From positions 1,419,874 through 1,483,873 of the forward strand of contig NZ_JAGEMN010000001.1 of NCBI RefSeq assembly GCF_017921835.1: a DNA stretch of 64,000 nucleotides. The letters run 5' to 3'. Position numbers and translations under genes: made by a program. Position 1 is the first letter of the stretch; the number at the start of each line of letters is the position of its first letter. Shown in pieces: positions 1 to 7,828 of the stretch. The DNA comes from Sporosarcina sp. 6E9. GTDB taxonomy: Bacteria; Bacillota; Bacilli; Bacillales_A; Planococcaceae. A model generated the notes under the pieces. That model saw nothing but the letters and a program-made list of their open reading frames with translations. It did no database searches and was not told the DNA's origin.

Positions 1-71
1 GGAATAATCTCTTCATACGTGCAATGTGAGGCCGTTATTCCAAGACCTATTCGCTTTCCTTGTAGTAACAT
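1..71 (-). CDS. dpaB: dipicolinate synthase subunit B, N-terminal fragment
   Basis: Only the first 23 codons are inside the window; the gene runs off the left edge. The visible peptide (MLLQGKRIGLGITASHC, then TYEEII) resembles the start of Bacillus DpaB/SpoVFB, a flavoprotein-like subunit that works with DpaA to make dipicolinic acid from a lysine-pathway intermediate in the sporulating mother cell. An AAAGGGG ribosome binding site sits 6 bases before the ATG. The gap to dpaA is 12 bases, so the two are surely cotranscribed, as in B. subtilis. The call rests on a short peptide plus position. Confidence 0.88.
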   Translation of the reverse strand, partial: MLLQGKRIGLGITASHCTYEEII

Positions 72-83
72 TTACTTCCCCTT

Positions 84-857
84 TCATCTTCGGTGGATCC
101 TCTCGAGTGCATCACTTAAAGAAATTGCCGCATCGACAGGAAAATACTTCCCTGGCAAACCAGGGAGTAATCTATAGTATTCATTTGTCGACGTTTCCCT
201 TAGGCAACCGGGCGCTGACGCAAGATCGAAGATGAATTTCGGAATTTCATATTGATTGGAAAACCATTGTACCGGAATTGTATTAATGAGATAGGCTTCA
301 CTCATCTTAAGCTCAATTGAAAACCGTTCGGCATTAAATCCTCGCATTTTCGCCTCGCCTAATTGGGCATCTGAACGGGCAAGCACCGTTACATCGGCAC
401 CAAGTGGTTTTAGTGAGTCCGCAACCATTTTTCCGACTCGTCCATAACCTGCGACATAGAACTGTTTTCGATCTATCGTCTGGCCTATTTCATTATAAAA
501 TACACTGATGAAGGCTTCCGCAGTAATCCGCGCATTCTCCCATATAAAAATCTCATCTTGAAGATAGGATTCTATCAAAAAATGAGATTTTTTATAACGC
601 TTCTTCCATCCCTCCGAAGCAACGCCAGTATATAATTTAGTACCTTCTCCTAGTAGATGAAGCGGTATTGTGCCTTTCATTTCTAATATAGGGAAAACAA
701 TATGATTTGGTTGAAACTCCATGAGTAGCGATTCAAGTTCATCTGTATACGCATTTGTGGGAATCCAGCGAGAAGTATATCCCTTGTTCTCCATCAATTT
801 GCAACATACCGATAGTCGTTTATCGGTGCCGATAAATAACCATTTTTCTTTACTCAT
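84..857 (-). CDS. dpaA: dipicolinate synthase subunit A
   Basis: A 257-residue protein of the DpaA/SpoVFA family, which with DpaB makes dipicolinic acid for the spore core. The central glycine-rich GYGRVG motif (residues 137-142) starts a Rossmann NAD(P)-binding fold, and the C-terminal part has the family's LPGLPG stretch. Bacillus homologues are nearer 297 residues; the shortening is mainly in the N-terminal domain, so this is a compact family member rather than a truncation. The ATG overlaps the end of ymxH by 8 bases, with GAGG 9 bases upstream. Expression late in the mother cell is known for the family; no certain sigma-K promoter is visible right before the gene because of the overlap. 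Confidence 0.9.
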   Translation of the reverse strand: MSKEKWLFIGTDKRLSVCCKLMENKGYTSRWIPTNAYTDELESLLMEFQPNHIVFPILEMKGTIPLHLLGEGTKLYTGVASEGWKKRYKKSHFLIESYLQDEIFIWENARITAEAFISVFYNEIGQTIDRKQFYVAGYGRVGKMVADSLKPLGADVTVLARSDAQLGEAKMRGFNAERFSIELKMSEAYLINTIPVQWFSNQYEIPKFIFDLASAPGCLRETSTNEYYRLLPGLPGKYFPVDAAISLSDALERIHRR

Positions 858-1125
858 TCAAATAAGCCTCATCAATTGGACCTGTTTTTCTAAAAAGGAT
901 ACGGTGTTCTCCGATTAAGACGATTTCCGACCACGGAATAAACTCATCCGCTTCTTCAGGGCGGTTTTTAAATGAAAATCGACCGAATTTCTTTTTTATT
1001 TCAAGTCCGATAATTTCGCCTGTTTTTCCATTAAAAATTAGATCGGTATCAGCCAATAATCCGTAACGTATTCCTTCATCCACTTGGATCAATTCTTTCC
1101 CGGCAAGTTCCGAAAGTAGCATCAT
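850..1125 (-). CDS. ymxH: YlmC/YmxH family PRC-barrel sporulation protein
   Basis: A 91-residue protein of the YlmC/YmxH family, a single small PRC-barrel-like domain (GLLADTDLIFNGKTGEIIG typifies it). Members are associated with sporulation, but the biochemical role is unknown. Position between mlpA and dpaA is the same as in B. subtilis. AAGGGG lies 5 bases before the ATG-ATG pair, so the first ATG is used. The 8-base overlap with dpaA suggests translational coupling and shared late sporulation expression. Confidence 0.88.
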   Translation of the reverse strand: MMLLSELAGKELIQVDEGIRYGLLADTDLIFNGKTGEIIGLEIKKKFGRFSFKNRPEEADEFIPWSEIVLIGEHRILFRKTGPIDEAYLNE

Positions 1126-1152
1126 TCATTCCCCTTTCTATTCTCTCTCTTC

Positions 1153-1178
1153 AGTATATGAATGAGAATTGGAAAGAT
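1153..1178 (-). promoter_or_regulatory. possible sporulation sigma promoter before ymxH
   Basis: The minus strand reads CATATACT at 1153-1160, which fits the sigma-E type -10 pattern CATAYAHT and loosely the sigma-K one. An AACA lies about 18 bases further upstream, near the mlpA stop codon. The place is right for a promoter driving ymxH-dpaA-dpaB in the mother cell. The -35 is poor, so this is only a candidate. Confidence 0.3.
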
Positions 1179-1180
1179 TG

Positions 1181-2431
1181 TTAAATGAATGCAATCCCTT
1201 CAATTGTTTCTTTCGGAGCGATGATTGAAATGGCACGTTCGTTGCCCAAAATCTTGTTTGCAATTTGTATAATGTTTTCTCTTTTGACCGATTGGATATC
1301 AGAAACGACATCGTCAATGCTTCGATGCTTTCCATAAACAATTTCATTTCTACCATTCCGAGACATTCGCGACTCTGTACTTTCTAAACTCAACAAAAAT
1401 CCGCCGATGACATGTTCCTTCGCCTGATCAATTTCCTCTTCAGATACCCCCTCAGTCAAAACCATTTCAATAATCTTATCAATGGTTTCATACAGTTCAT
1501 TTGTCTTTTCTGGTGAAGTTCCACCGTAGATAATGAATGATCCACCTTCCTCATAAGATGTGTAATATGAATACACTGAATAAGCAAGACCGCGTTCCTC
1601 ACGAACTTCCTGAAAGAGACGAGATGACATAGCAGATCCCAATATACTATCCAAAATAACTAAGTCATACATGCGTTTATCTTTTAACGCTAACGCTGGG
1701 AAACCAATACAAAGATGGGATTGTTCTACGTCTTTCTCTTTGATGATTATCCCTGGTTTAAACAATGGCGTTTCTGTATTGGATGCGACAAGCTTTTGAC
1801 TCGGCGACTCGAATGAACCGAAAAGCGTTTCAATCATGTTAATTAAGCGATCATCAAAGTTTCCAGCGACCGAAATAACGATTCGCTCAGGTTTATAGAC
1901 TCGGTTAATAAAGTTTCTAACCATTTCTTTGTTAAACGACTCTATTGTGTATTTACTTCCCAGTATCGATTTTCCGATTGGATGCTCCGGATACATTGAA
2001 CGCCAGAGTTGCTCATGCACGTCATCATCGGGCGTATCCTCAACAGTTGCAATTTCTTCAAGGACAACCGACTTCTCTTTCTCCATTTCAACCTCATCAA
2101 AAACCGAATGAAATATCATATCCTCTAATATGGAAATTGCCGTTTCTGCATGATCACCAAGAACAGTTGCGTAAAAACAAGTCATATCTTTAGAAGTAAA
2201 TGCATTCACATCTCCTCCCATACGATCAAATTGTTCTGCGATTGTACGCGCTGATCGGGTGGGCGTTCCTTTAAAAAGCATATGTTCAATAAAATGCGCA
2301 ATACCTTCTTCGCCCTTCGACTCATCCTGTGATCCCGCTTCTATACAGACACCTAACGCTACGGAACGAACATGCGGCATTTTCTCATGAATAATTCTGA
2401 CACCATTCGTACAGGTATGTTTTGAAATCAA
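1181..2431 (-). CDS. mlpA: M16 family zinc protease (MlpA/YmxG)
   Basis: A 416-residue processing-protease-like protein of peptidase family M16. The inverted zinc motif HFIEH is at about residues 46-50, with the downstream glutamate region in the EMEKEKSVVLEEI stretch. Length fits the family (about 410). I place the start at a TTG at 2431: AAGGAGG lies 8 bases upstream, and the protein then begins MISKHTCTNGVR like its B. subtilis homologue. The longer frame from 2455 would start inside that ribosome binding site. B. subtilis has ylxY between pnp and mlpA; here it is absent and only about 130 bases separate the two genes. Confidence 0.92.
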   Translation of the reverse strand: MISKHTCTNGVRIIHEKMPHVRSVALGVCIEAGSQDESKGEEGIAHFIEHMLFKGTPTRSARTIAEQFDRMGGDVNAFTSKDMTCFYATVLGDHAETAISILEDMIFHSVFDEVEMEKEKSVVLEEIATVEDTPDDDVHEQLWRSMYPEHPIGKSILGSKYTIESFNKEMVRNFINRVYKPERIVISVAGNFDDRLINMIETLFGSFESPSQKLVASNTETPLFKPGIIIKEKDVEQSHLCIGFPALALKDKRMYDLVILDSILGSAMSSRLFQEVREERGLAYSVYSYYTSYEEGGSFIIYGGTSPEKTNELYETIDKIIEMVLTEGVSEEEIDQAKEHVIGGFLLSLESTESRMSRNGRNEIVYGKHRSIDDVVSDIQSVKRENIIQIANKILGNERAISIIAPKETIEGIAFI

Positions 2432-2512
2432 AAATATTTCCCTCCTTCTCTCCAAAGTTCATCATTTTGGTGACCAATCGTCTATCCAAACGACGCCCAA
2501 TAGATTTAAAAG

Positions 2513-2540
2513 ACAAAAAAAGACCTCGATGAGAGGCCCT
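2513..2540 (-). terminator. intrinsic terminator after pnp
   Basis: On the minus strand GGCCTC-TCATC-GAGGTC folds into a 6-bp stem (one G-U pair) followed by seven T. It lies just after the pnp stop codon. Confidence 0.8.
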
Positions 2541-2561
2541 TAATTGTACGATAAAACCTGC

Positions 2562-4682
2562 TTATTTATTCTCTTTTTCCGCAGCCTTTTTCTCTTCAAG
2601 AATAACTTCTTTTCTTGATAAATTTACGCGACCTTGGTTATCAATTTCGATGACTTTAACAAATAACTCATCACCTAATTTTAATACGTCTTCAACTTCG
2701 CGCGTACGTTCTTCGGCAATTTGGGAAATGTGAAGTAGACCATCTTTTCCTGGGAATAATTCAAGGAAAGCGCCGAATTTTTCAATTCGTTTAACTTTCG
2801 CCATGTAATATTCGCCGACCTTAGCTTCACGAACAATATTTTCAATCATCGCTTTTGCTTTAGCATTCATTTCGCTATTTGGAGAAGAGATATAAATCGT
2901 GCCGTCTTGTTCGGTATCGATTTTAACTTCAGTCTCTTCAATGATTTTATTGATCACCTTACCGCCAGGTCCAATAACATCGCGGATTTTATCTGGGTTG
3001 ATTTGAACTTTAATGATTTTAGGCGCATACTCAGATAACTCTTCACGTGGTCCTGAAATCACTGAATTCATATGTTCAAGGATATGCAAACGACCGATTT
3101 TCGCTTGTGTCAAAGATTCTTCAAGAATTTGACGTGATAACCCTTCAATTTTAATGTCCATTTGAAGTGCAGTGATTCCTTTTTCAGTTCCTGCCACTTT
3201 AAAGTCCATATCTCCAAGTGCATCTTCCATCCCTTGAATATCAGAAAGAATTGAATAATTTTCCTCTCTCTTAACAAGTCCCATCGCAATTCCAGCTACT
3301 GGCGCTTTCAATGGTACTCCAGCATCCATCATAGCCATCGTGGACGAGCAAATGGAAGCTTGTGAAGATGAACCATTAGACTCAAGGACTTCAGCAACTA
3401 GGCGCATTGTGTACGGGAAATCAGACTCGTCCGGAAGAACTGCCTCAAGTGCACGTTCTCCTAAAGCACCGTGACCGATTTCACGACGACCCGGTCCACG
3501 GATTGGGCCAGTTTCTCCAACACTGAAATTCGGGAAGTTATAATGGTGCATAAAACGTTTAGACTCTTCAAGACCAAGACCATCAATAATTTGCACCTCG
3601 CCAAGTGCACCTAGCGTACAAATACTTAGTGTCTGTGTCTGACCGCGCGTAAACAAACCTGAACCATGTGCTCTTGGTAAGATGCCGACATGGGATTCAA
3701 GCGGACGGATTTCATCTGGGGCACGGCCATCTGGACGTACTTTTTCATCAGAAATAAGTCTGCGTACTTCCTCTTTTACCATATTCCCTAAAATAGCCTT
3801 CACTTGTTTTAAAGTAGCTTCATCAGCTTCACTTTCAGTATAAGACTCCATCACTTCGTTTTTAACAGCATTGATCGCGTCTTCGCGTTCATGCTTCTCT
3901 TTTGTCTGAATTGCGTCCGTAAGTTGCGCTTCATACTTCGATTGAATTTCAGATTTTAATGCTTCGTCTAATTGGAATAATGGTATTTCCATTTTCTCTT
4001 TCCCGACTTCAGCAATTATTTTCTCTTGAAATTCGACAAGCTTGATGATTTCGTTATGGCCAAACATAATTGCTTCAAGTATAACGTCTTCCGCTACTTC
4101 AGATGCACCCGCTTCAACCATGTTAATCGCATCTTTCGTTCCCGCAACAATCAGATCTAGATCGCTCTTTTCTAATTGGTCCAATGTCGGGTTCACGATG
4201 AACTCTCCGTCAATACGGCCAATTTGAACGCCCGCAATCGGTCCCTCGAATGGAATGTCTGATACAGATAGCGCTAAAGAAGAGCCCAGCATTGCAGCCA
4301 TTTCAGGCGAGCTATCATTGTCGACTGATAAAACCAACGATATAACTTGTACATCATTACGGAAACCATCCGCGAATAATGGACGAATCGGGCGGTCGAT
4401 TAGGCGACTTGTCAATACCGCCTTTTCAGAAGGACGACCTTCACGTTTAATAAAGCCTCCTGGTATTTTACCGGCAGCATATAGACGTTCTTCGTAATTC
4501 ACTGTCAGTGGGAAAAAATCAAGACCTCTTGATTCTTTTGAAGCTGTTGCAGTCGATAGGATTGTCGAATCCCCGTAACGAATGAGTACAGCGCCATTTG
4601 CTTGCTTTGCATACTGGCCAGTTTCAACGACTAATTGTCTTCCAGCCCATTCAAGCGAAAATACTTTCTTTTGTTCTGTCAT
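2562..4682 (-). CDS. pnp: polyribonucleotide nucleotidyltransferase (PNPase)
   Basis: A 706-residue PNPase, a phosphorolytic 3'-5' exoribonuclease that degrades mRNA in the cytoplasm. Order of domains: first RNase PH domain, all-helical linker, second RNase PH domain (residues ~310-540, with FNFSVGET-like and GRREIGHG motifs), KH domain ([12 protein letters not shown], ~560-620) and S1 domain to the C-terminus. The frame is open 23 codons further upstream, but [15 protein letters not shown] is the family start and AGGGG stands 8 bases before it. Length matches B. subtilis (705). Follows rpsO, from which it is separated by a terminator and has its own likely promoter. Confidence 0.97.
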   Translation of the reverse strand: MTEQKKVFSLEWAGRQLVVETGQYAKQANGAVLIRYGDSTILSTATASKESRGLDFFPLTVNYEERLYAAGKIPGGFIKREGRPSEKAVLTSRLIDRPIRPLFADGFRNDVQVISLVLSVDNDSSPEMAAMLGSSLALSVSDIPFEGPIAGVQIGRIDGEFIVNPTLDQLEKSDLDLIVAGTKDAINMVEAGASEVAEDVILEAIMFGHNEIIKLVEFQEKIIAEVGKEKMEIPLFQLDEALKSEIQSKYEAQLTDAIQTKEKHEREDAINAVKNEVMESYTESEADEATLKQVKAILGNMVKEEVRRLISDEKVRPDGRAPDEIRPLESHVGILPRAHGSGLFTRGQTQTLSICTLGALGEVQIIDGLGLEESKRFMHHYNFPNFSVGETGPIRGPGRREIGHGALGERALEAVLPDESDFPYTMRLVAEVLESNGSSSQASICSSTMAMMDAGVPLKAPVAGIAMGLVKREENYSILSDIQGMEDALGDMDFKVAGTEKGITALQMDIKIEGLSRQILEESLTQAKIGRLHILEHMNSVISGPREELSEYAPKIIKVQINPDKIRDVIGPGGKVINKIIEETEVKIDTEQDGTIYISSPNSEMNAKAKAMIENIVREAKVGEYYMAKVKRIEKFGAFLELFPGKDGLLHISQIAEERTREVEDVLKLGDELFVKVIEIDNQGRVNLSRKEVILEEKKAAEKENK

Positions 4683-4741
4683 TATTGAACCCCTCTCCAT
4701 GTAGCAACAATCAGAATTGCATACGTTGTATGTATATTTAT

Positions 4742-4771
4742 AGTGTACCAAATTAGGCGTGGTGATGCGAA
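4742..4771 (-). promoter_or_regulatory. probable sigma-A promoter of pnp
   Basis: Minus strand: -35 TTCGCA (4766-4771), 18-base spacer, TG-extended -10 TACACT (4742-4747). It lies right after the rpsO terminator and about 60 bases before the pnp start. The -35 is weak. Confidence 0.5.
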
Positions 4772-4782
4772 ATTTTCATAAC

Positions 4783-4812
4783 AAAAAGAAAAAGCGGGCA
4801 AGGCCCGCTTTC
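4783..4812 (-). terminator. intrinsic terminator after rpsO
   Basis: Minus strand AAAGCGGGC-CTT-GCCCGCTTT, a perfect 9-bp stem running into TTTTTCTTTTT. Strong terminator between rpsO and pnp. Confidence 0.92.
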
Positions 4813-4826
4813 ATGTAGTCATCTTA

Positions 4827-5096
4827 TTATCGGCGTAGACCGAGTTTAGTGATAAGATCACGGTAACGCTGAACTTCGTTGTCGCGCATATACTTAAGAA
4901 GTTTACGACGACGACCAATCATTTTCATAAGTCCACGACGTGAGTGGTGGTCTTTCTTATGAGTAGATAAATGTTTGTTCAGGTTATTAATCTCTTCAGT
5001 AAGGATAGCGACCTGAATATCTGCAGAACCAGTATCGTTCTCGTGAGTTTTAAATTCAGAAATCAATTCGTTTTTACGCTCTTGTGTAATAGCCAT
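4827..5096 (-). CDS. rpsO: 30S ribosomal protein S15
   Basis: An 89-residue S15, a primary 16S rRNA binding protein of the small subunit platform. The [15 protein letters not shown] stretch (~41-55) and C-terminal LGLRR are typical. MAITQER is the conserved start, with AGGAGGTG just upstream; a GTG three codons earlier lies inside that site and is not used. It has its own promoter and terminator and precedes pnp as in many bacteria. The leader (5097-5189) could carry S15 feedback control; see the leader entry. Confidence 0.98.
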   Translation of the reverse strand: MAITQERKNELISEFKTHENDTGSADIQVAILTEEINNLNKHLSTHKKDHHSRRGLMKMIGRRRKLLKYMRDNEVQRYRDLITKLGLRR

Positions 5097-5172
5097 CCTT
5101 TTCACCTCCTATATCAAAATATCCCCAATTTCCTCGCAAACGTTGGTGACTCGTTATGCCAAGAAAAGGTTC

Positions 5173-5189
5173 GTACATATTTAATGTAC
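5173..5189 (-). promoter_or_regulatory. inverted repeat at the 5' end of the rpsO leader
   Basis: GTACAT-TAAAT-ATGTAC forms a 6-bp hairpin a few bases after the predicted rpsO transcription start. S15 of Geobacillus is known to bind its own leader; whether this AU-rich hairpin belongs to such an element cannot be told from one sequence. Confidence 0.4.
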
Positions 5190-5195
5190 TAATTC

Positions 5196-5224
5196 ATAAT
5201 ACCATGTAAATTTATCAATGTAAA
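5196..5224 (-). promoter_or_regulatory. sigma-A promoter of rpsO
   Basis: Minus strand: -35 TTTACA (5219-5224), 17-base spacer, -10 TATTAT (5196-5201) with a TGG extension. Directly follows the ribF stop codon and is about 100 bases before the rpsO start. Confidence 0.8.
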
Positions 5225-5230
5225 GAATGT

Positions 5231-6175
5231 TTAGCCCTCGGCGAGGATTTCAATCGCCATCTTTTTATCTTTTTCAATTTGTACGATGAGCGCATCTATC
5301 GATTCGAACTTCTTTTCTGCTCGGATATGTTTCACCCATTCAACGGAAACTTCCTTACCATATAAATCCCCATCATAATCAAATATATGAACTTCAACCA
5401 TTGGACTTTTGACATCTGGATTATTAAAAGTTGGTTTTACGCCTACATTACAAACGCCGTTCATCAACGTTTCGTCAACTATAAAGCGGACTGCATAGAC
5501 GCCGTTTTCAGGTAGAATAGAACCTTCTAAAGGTAAGACATTTGCTGTTGGAAATCCTAATTGGCGACCTTTCTTTTCGCCGCCAACAACGGTACCAATC
5601 GTTCGAAAATTTCTACCCAAGAGCAACGATGCTTCCTCTACATTCCCTTCTGATAGAAGTTTTCGAATACGGGTTGATGATATTTTGTCAGCATTATCCG
5701 TTACTTTCCCAACGATTGTCGTTTCATATACGCCTGCTGAAAGCATCTTCATATCTTCCATTGTACCAGCACCCTTCAATCCAAAGGAATAATCAAATCC
5801 AGCCGTTACATGCTTAGCACCAATTGATTTAATAAATAACTCTACAAATTCACTCGGCTTGAGAGAGGCTAGTTGCATATCAAACTTCACAACGAATACT
5901 GCATCTACTCCCATACTCTCCAAAAGTCTTTTCTTTTCTTTAAACGGGGTAATGTAGCCAATCTTATTTTCGCCTCCGCCTAATACATGAGATGGATGCG
6001 GATCAAATGTCATCACAGCAGAGCGAATCGATAATTCTTTCGCTTTTTCGATGGCTTTCGTAATTACAGTTTGGTGTCCTTTATGCAGACCATCAAAAAA
6101 GCCGATTGCTAAAGAATATTCATCATCACTATCAATCGTCATATTTTCCGGAAAATCTAGCTTGAAAACTTTCAT
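5231..6175 (-). CDS. ribF: bifunctional riboflavin kinase / FAD synthetase
   Basis: A 314-residue RibF (B. subtilis RibC) that phosphorylates riboflavin to FMN and adenylates FMN to FAD. The N-terminal nucleotidyltransferase domain carries GFFDGLHKGH (25-34); the C-terminal kinase domain has GRQLGFPTAN and the GVCNVGVKPTF block. Last gene of the long rimP-nusA-infB operon, 16 bases after truB, as in B. subtilis. No FMN riboswitch is visible, in line with its housekeeping role. Confidence 0.96.
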   Translation of the reverse strand: MKVFKLDFPENMTIDSDDEYSLAIGFFDGLHKGHQTVITKAIEKAKELSIRSAVMTFDPHPSHVLGGGENKIGYITPFKEKKRLLESMGVDAVFVVKFDMQLASLKPSEFVELFIKSIGAKHVTAGFDYSFGLKGAGTMEDMKMLSAGVYETTIVGKVTDNADKISSTRIRKLLSEGNVEEASLLLGRNFRTIGTVVGGEKKGRQLGFPTANVLPLEGSILPENGVYAVRFIVDETLMNGVCNVGVKPTFNNPDVKSPMVEVHIFDYDGDLYGKEVSVEWVKHIRAEKKFESIDALIVQIEKDKKMAIEILAEG

Positions 6176-6191
6176 ATTCGTCCCCTCCCTC

Positions 6192-7103
6192 TCAATGATT
6201 TAATGGAAACATCTTTTCTGGCTTCATTAATTCAGGCTTAGTCGGATGAATTTTATAGACAGCCAAAGCTTGATTATTTTTCGTGTAGACAATTGGCTGT
6301 CCTTCATCAAGCAACGGGTTTTTAGGCAACACTTGCCCATGTATTATTTTATCATAATCTTGATTGTCTACCTCAACAAATGGAAATTCGACTAATGCGT
6401 CCTCCAGCGGATGTATGCATGTGTGAAGTTGATCAGTTGCTTTGAGTTCTTCGAGTTCTTTCAGCGTGTAACAGTCTGCTTTTCCATAGGTGCCAGAGGC
6501 TGTTCGAACAAGTGATGCCATATGTGCAGGATAACCCAATAACTCACCGATTTGAACAGCAAGCGTTCGGATGTAAGTTCCCTTTCCGCAACTAATACGG
6601 ATTTTAAAACTCACTTCCGTTCCTTCAAACGTATTCGCATCGTCAAGTAATTCCAACTCATGGATTTTTACAATTCGCTTCGGTCTTTCTACTTCGATAC
6701 CTTTTCGAGCATATTCATATAACTTATGACCATTTACTTTAACAGCTGAATACATTGGCGGGATTTGTTCAATGTCCCCAGTAAGTTCTAAGAGGATATT
6801 TTCAATTTCCAATCGTGAAAAACGTTTAAACTCATCATTTTCTGTAACAATTGCGCCGTCGGCATCTTCGGTTTCAGTCGCTTTGCCAATTGAAATGACA
6901 GCAATGTATTCTTTCCCTGCGTCGGTTATATATTCTGCCACTTTCGTCGCTTGGCCAATACAAATAGGGAGGACACCTTCTACACTTGGATCCAGCGTGC
7001 CAGTATGTCCGACCTTTTTCGTCCCCAATATTTTGCGTAATTTATATACGCAATCATGTGACGTCATCCCTTTTTCCTTCCATAGTGGGAGAATCCCATT
7101 CAT
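6192..7103 (-). CDS. truB: tRNA pseudouridine-55 synthase
   Basis: A 303-residue TruB that converts U55 of tRNA to pseudouridine. GHTGTLDPSVEGVLP includes the catalytic aspartate (about residue 38). I use the ATG at 7103: MNGILPLWKEKGMTSHD is the normal family start, preceded by CGGGG. The frame stays open to 7172, but that extra part is made of the hairpin at 7134-7167 and is not conserved in family members I know. That hairpin separates truB from rbfA. Confidence 0.95.
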   Translation of the reverse strand: MNGILPLWKEKGMTSHDCVYKLRKILGTKKVGHTGTLDPSVEGVLPICIGQATKVAEYITDAGKEYIAVISIGKATETEDADGAIVTENDEFKRFSRLEIENILLELTGDIEQIPPMYSAVKVNGHKLYEYARKGIEVERPKRIVKIHELELLDDANTFEGTEVSFKIRISCGKGTYIRTLAVQIGELLGYPAHMASLVRTASGTYGKADCYTLKELEELKATDQLHTCIHPLEDALVEFPFVEVDNQDYDKIIHGQVLPKNPLLDEGQPIVYTKNNQALAVYKIHPTKPELMKPEKMFPLNH

Positions 7104-7133
7104 GTCAAAACCCCGTTTTCTATGTAAATTAAA

Positions 7134-7167
7134 GGAAGTCGGAAAGTCCATTTGGACACCGACTTCC
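7134..7167 (-). terminator. hairpin between rbfA and truB, terminator-like
   Basis: Minus strand GGAAGTCGG (7159-7167) pairs with CCGACTTCC (7134-7142), and the inner bases TGTCC-AAAT-GGAC extend the stem. It is followed by TTTAATTT, a weak T-run. It sits 9 bases after the rbfA stop inside an operon, so it may be a partial terminator or an RNA processing/stability element. Confidence 0.6.
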
Positions 7168-7176
7168 TCCATTTTG

Positions 7177-7527
7177 TTATTCTTTAGATTCGTTATTCAC
7201 TTGAGTGAGAAGCGTTTCGATTCTATTTCCATAAGCAATGGATTCATCGAATGCAAATTCAATCTCAGGCGTTACTCGAAGTCTGATTCGCTTGCCGATT
7301 TCAGTGCGAATAAAACCTTTTGCCTTATCTAAGCCTTTTAAAGTTGCTTCTTTTTCTGATTCATTTCCAAGAACGGAAATAAAGATTGTTGCATTTTGCA
7401 AATCACCTGTTACCTCTACATCGGTCACGGTGACGAAACCGATTCTTGGGTCTTTTACTTTTTGCAAAATAATTTCGCCAAGTTCTTTCTTCATCTGTTC
7501 CGCAACACGATTTACACGTTTTGACAT
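7177..7527 (-). CDS. rbfA: 30S ribosome-binding factor A
   Basis: A 116-residue RbfA, a KH-like cold-adaptation factor that binds immature 30S subunits and helps 16S rRNA 5' end maturation. The [19 protein letters not shown] block is typical, and the start [16 protein letters not shown] is well conserved. Gene lies between ylxP and truB in the usual order. Confidence 0.96.
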   Translation of the reverse strand: MSKRVNRVAEQMKKELGEIILQKVKDPRIGFVTVTDVEVTGDLQNATIFISVLGNESEKEATLKGLDKAKGFIRTEIGKRIRLRVTPEIEFAFDESIAYGNRIETLLTQVNNESKE

Positions 7528-7549
7528 GGATAGTCACCCCGATTCGTAA

Positions 7550-7828
7550 TCAGTAAAAGTCTACTGTCATCTGGGTCATTTCCCATTCTGGATTTGATTC
7601 CAATAATCGGATTGCCCTTCTTACCTCTCGTTCCGCAGCATCTTTTGATGATGCTGTTGCTACAAGCGCTAATGTCGTTCGCTGCCAAAGATTTTGATGG
7701 TCTATTTCTGCAATGGATACGTTATAGGCATTTTTCGTCCTATCCGTCATGCTTTTCAAAACAGAGCGTTTTTCTTTTAACGAAGCAGCCATGGGAATGA
7801 AAAACGTACATTCAGCGTAGACGATCAT
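7550..7828 (-). CDS. ylxP: DUF503 family protein YlxP
   Basis: A 92-residue member of DUF503, a small ferredoxin-like fold protein almost always encoded beside infB and rbf[14 protein letters not shown] and [15 protein letters not shown] mark the family. Function is unsettled; context suggests a link to ribosome assembly. The ATG overlaps the infB stop codon (ATGA, 4 bases), a sign of coupled translation. Confidence 0.93.
   Translation of the reverse strand: MIVYAECTFFIPMAASLKEKRSVLKSMTDRTKNAYNVSIAEIDHQNLWQRTTLALVATASSKDAAEREVRRAIRLLESNPEWEMTQMTVDFY

Noticed and set aside
4683..4751. N-terminal extension of PNPase
   Set aside because: Open frame lies upstream of the ribosome binding site and includes part of the predicted promoter; not conserved.
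5106..5230. FMN riboswitch near ribF
   Set aside because: The region belongs to the rpsO promoter and leader, downstream of ribF, and lacks RFN element motifs.
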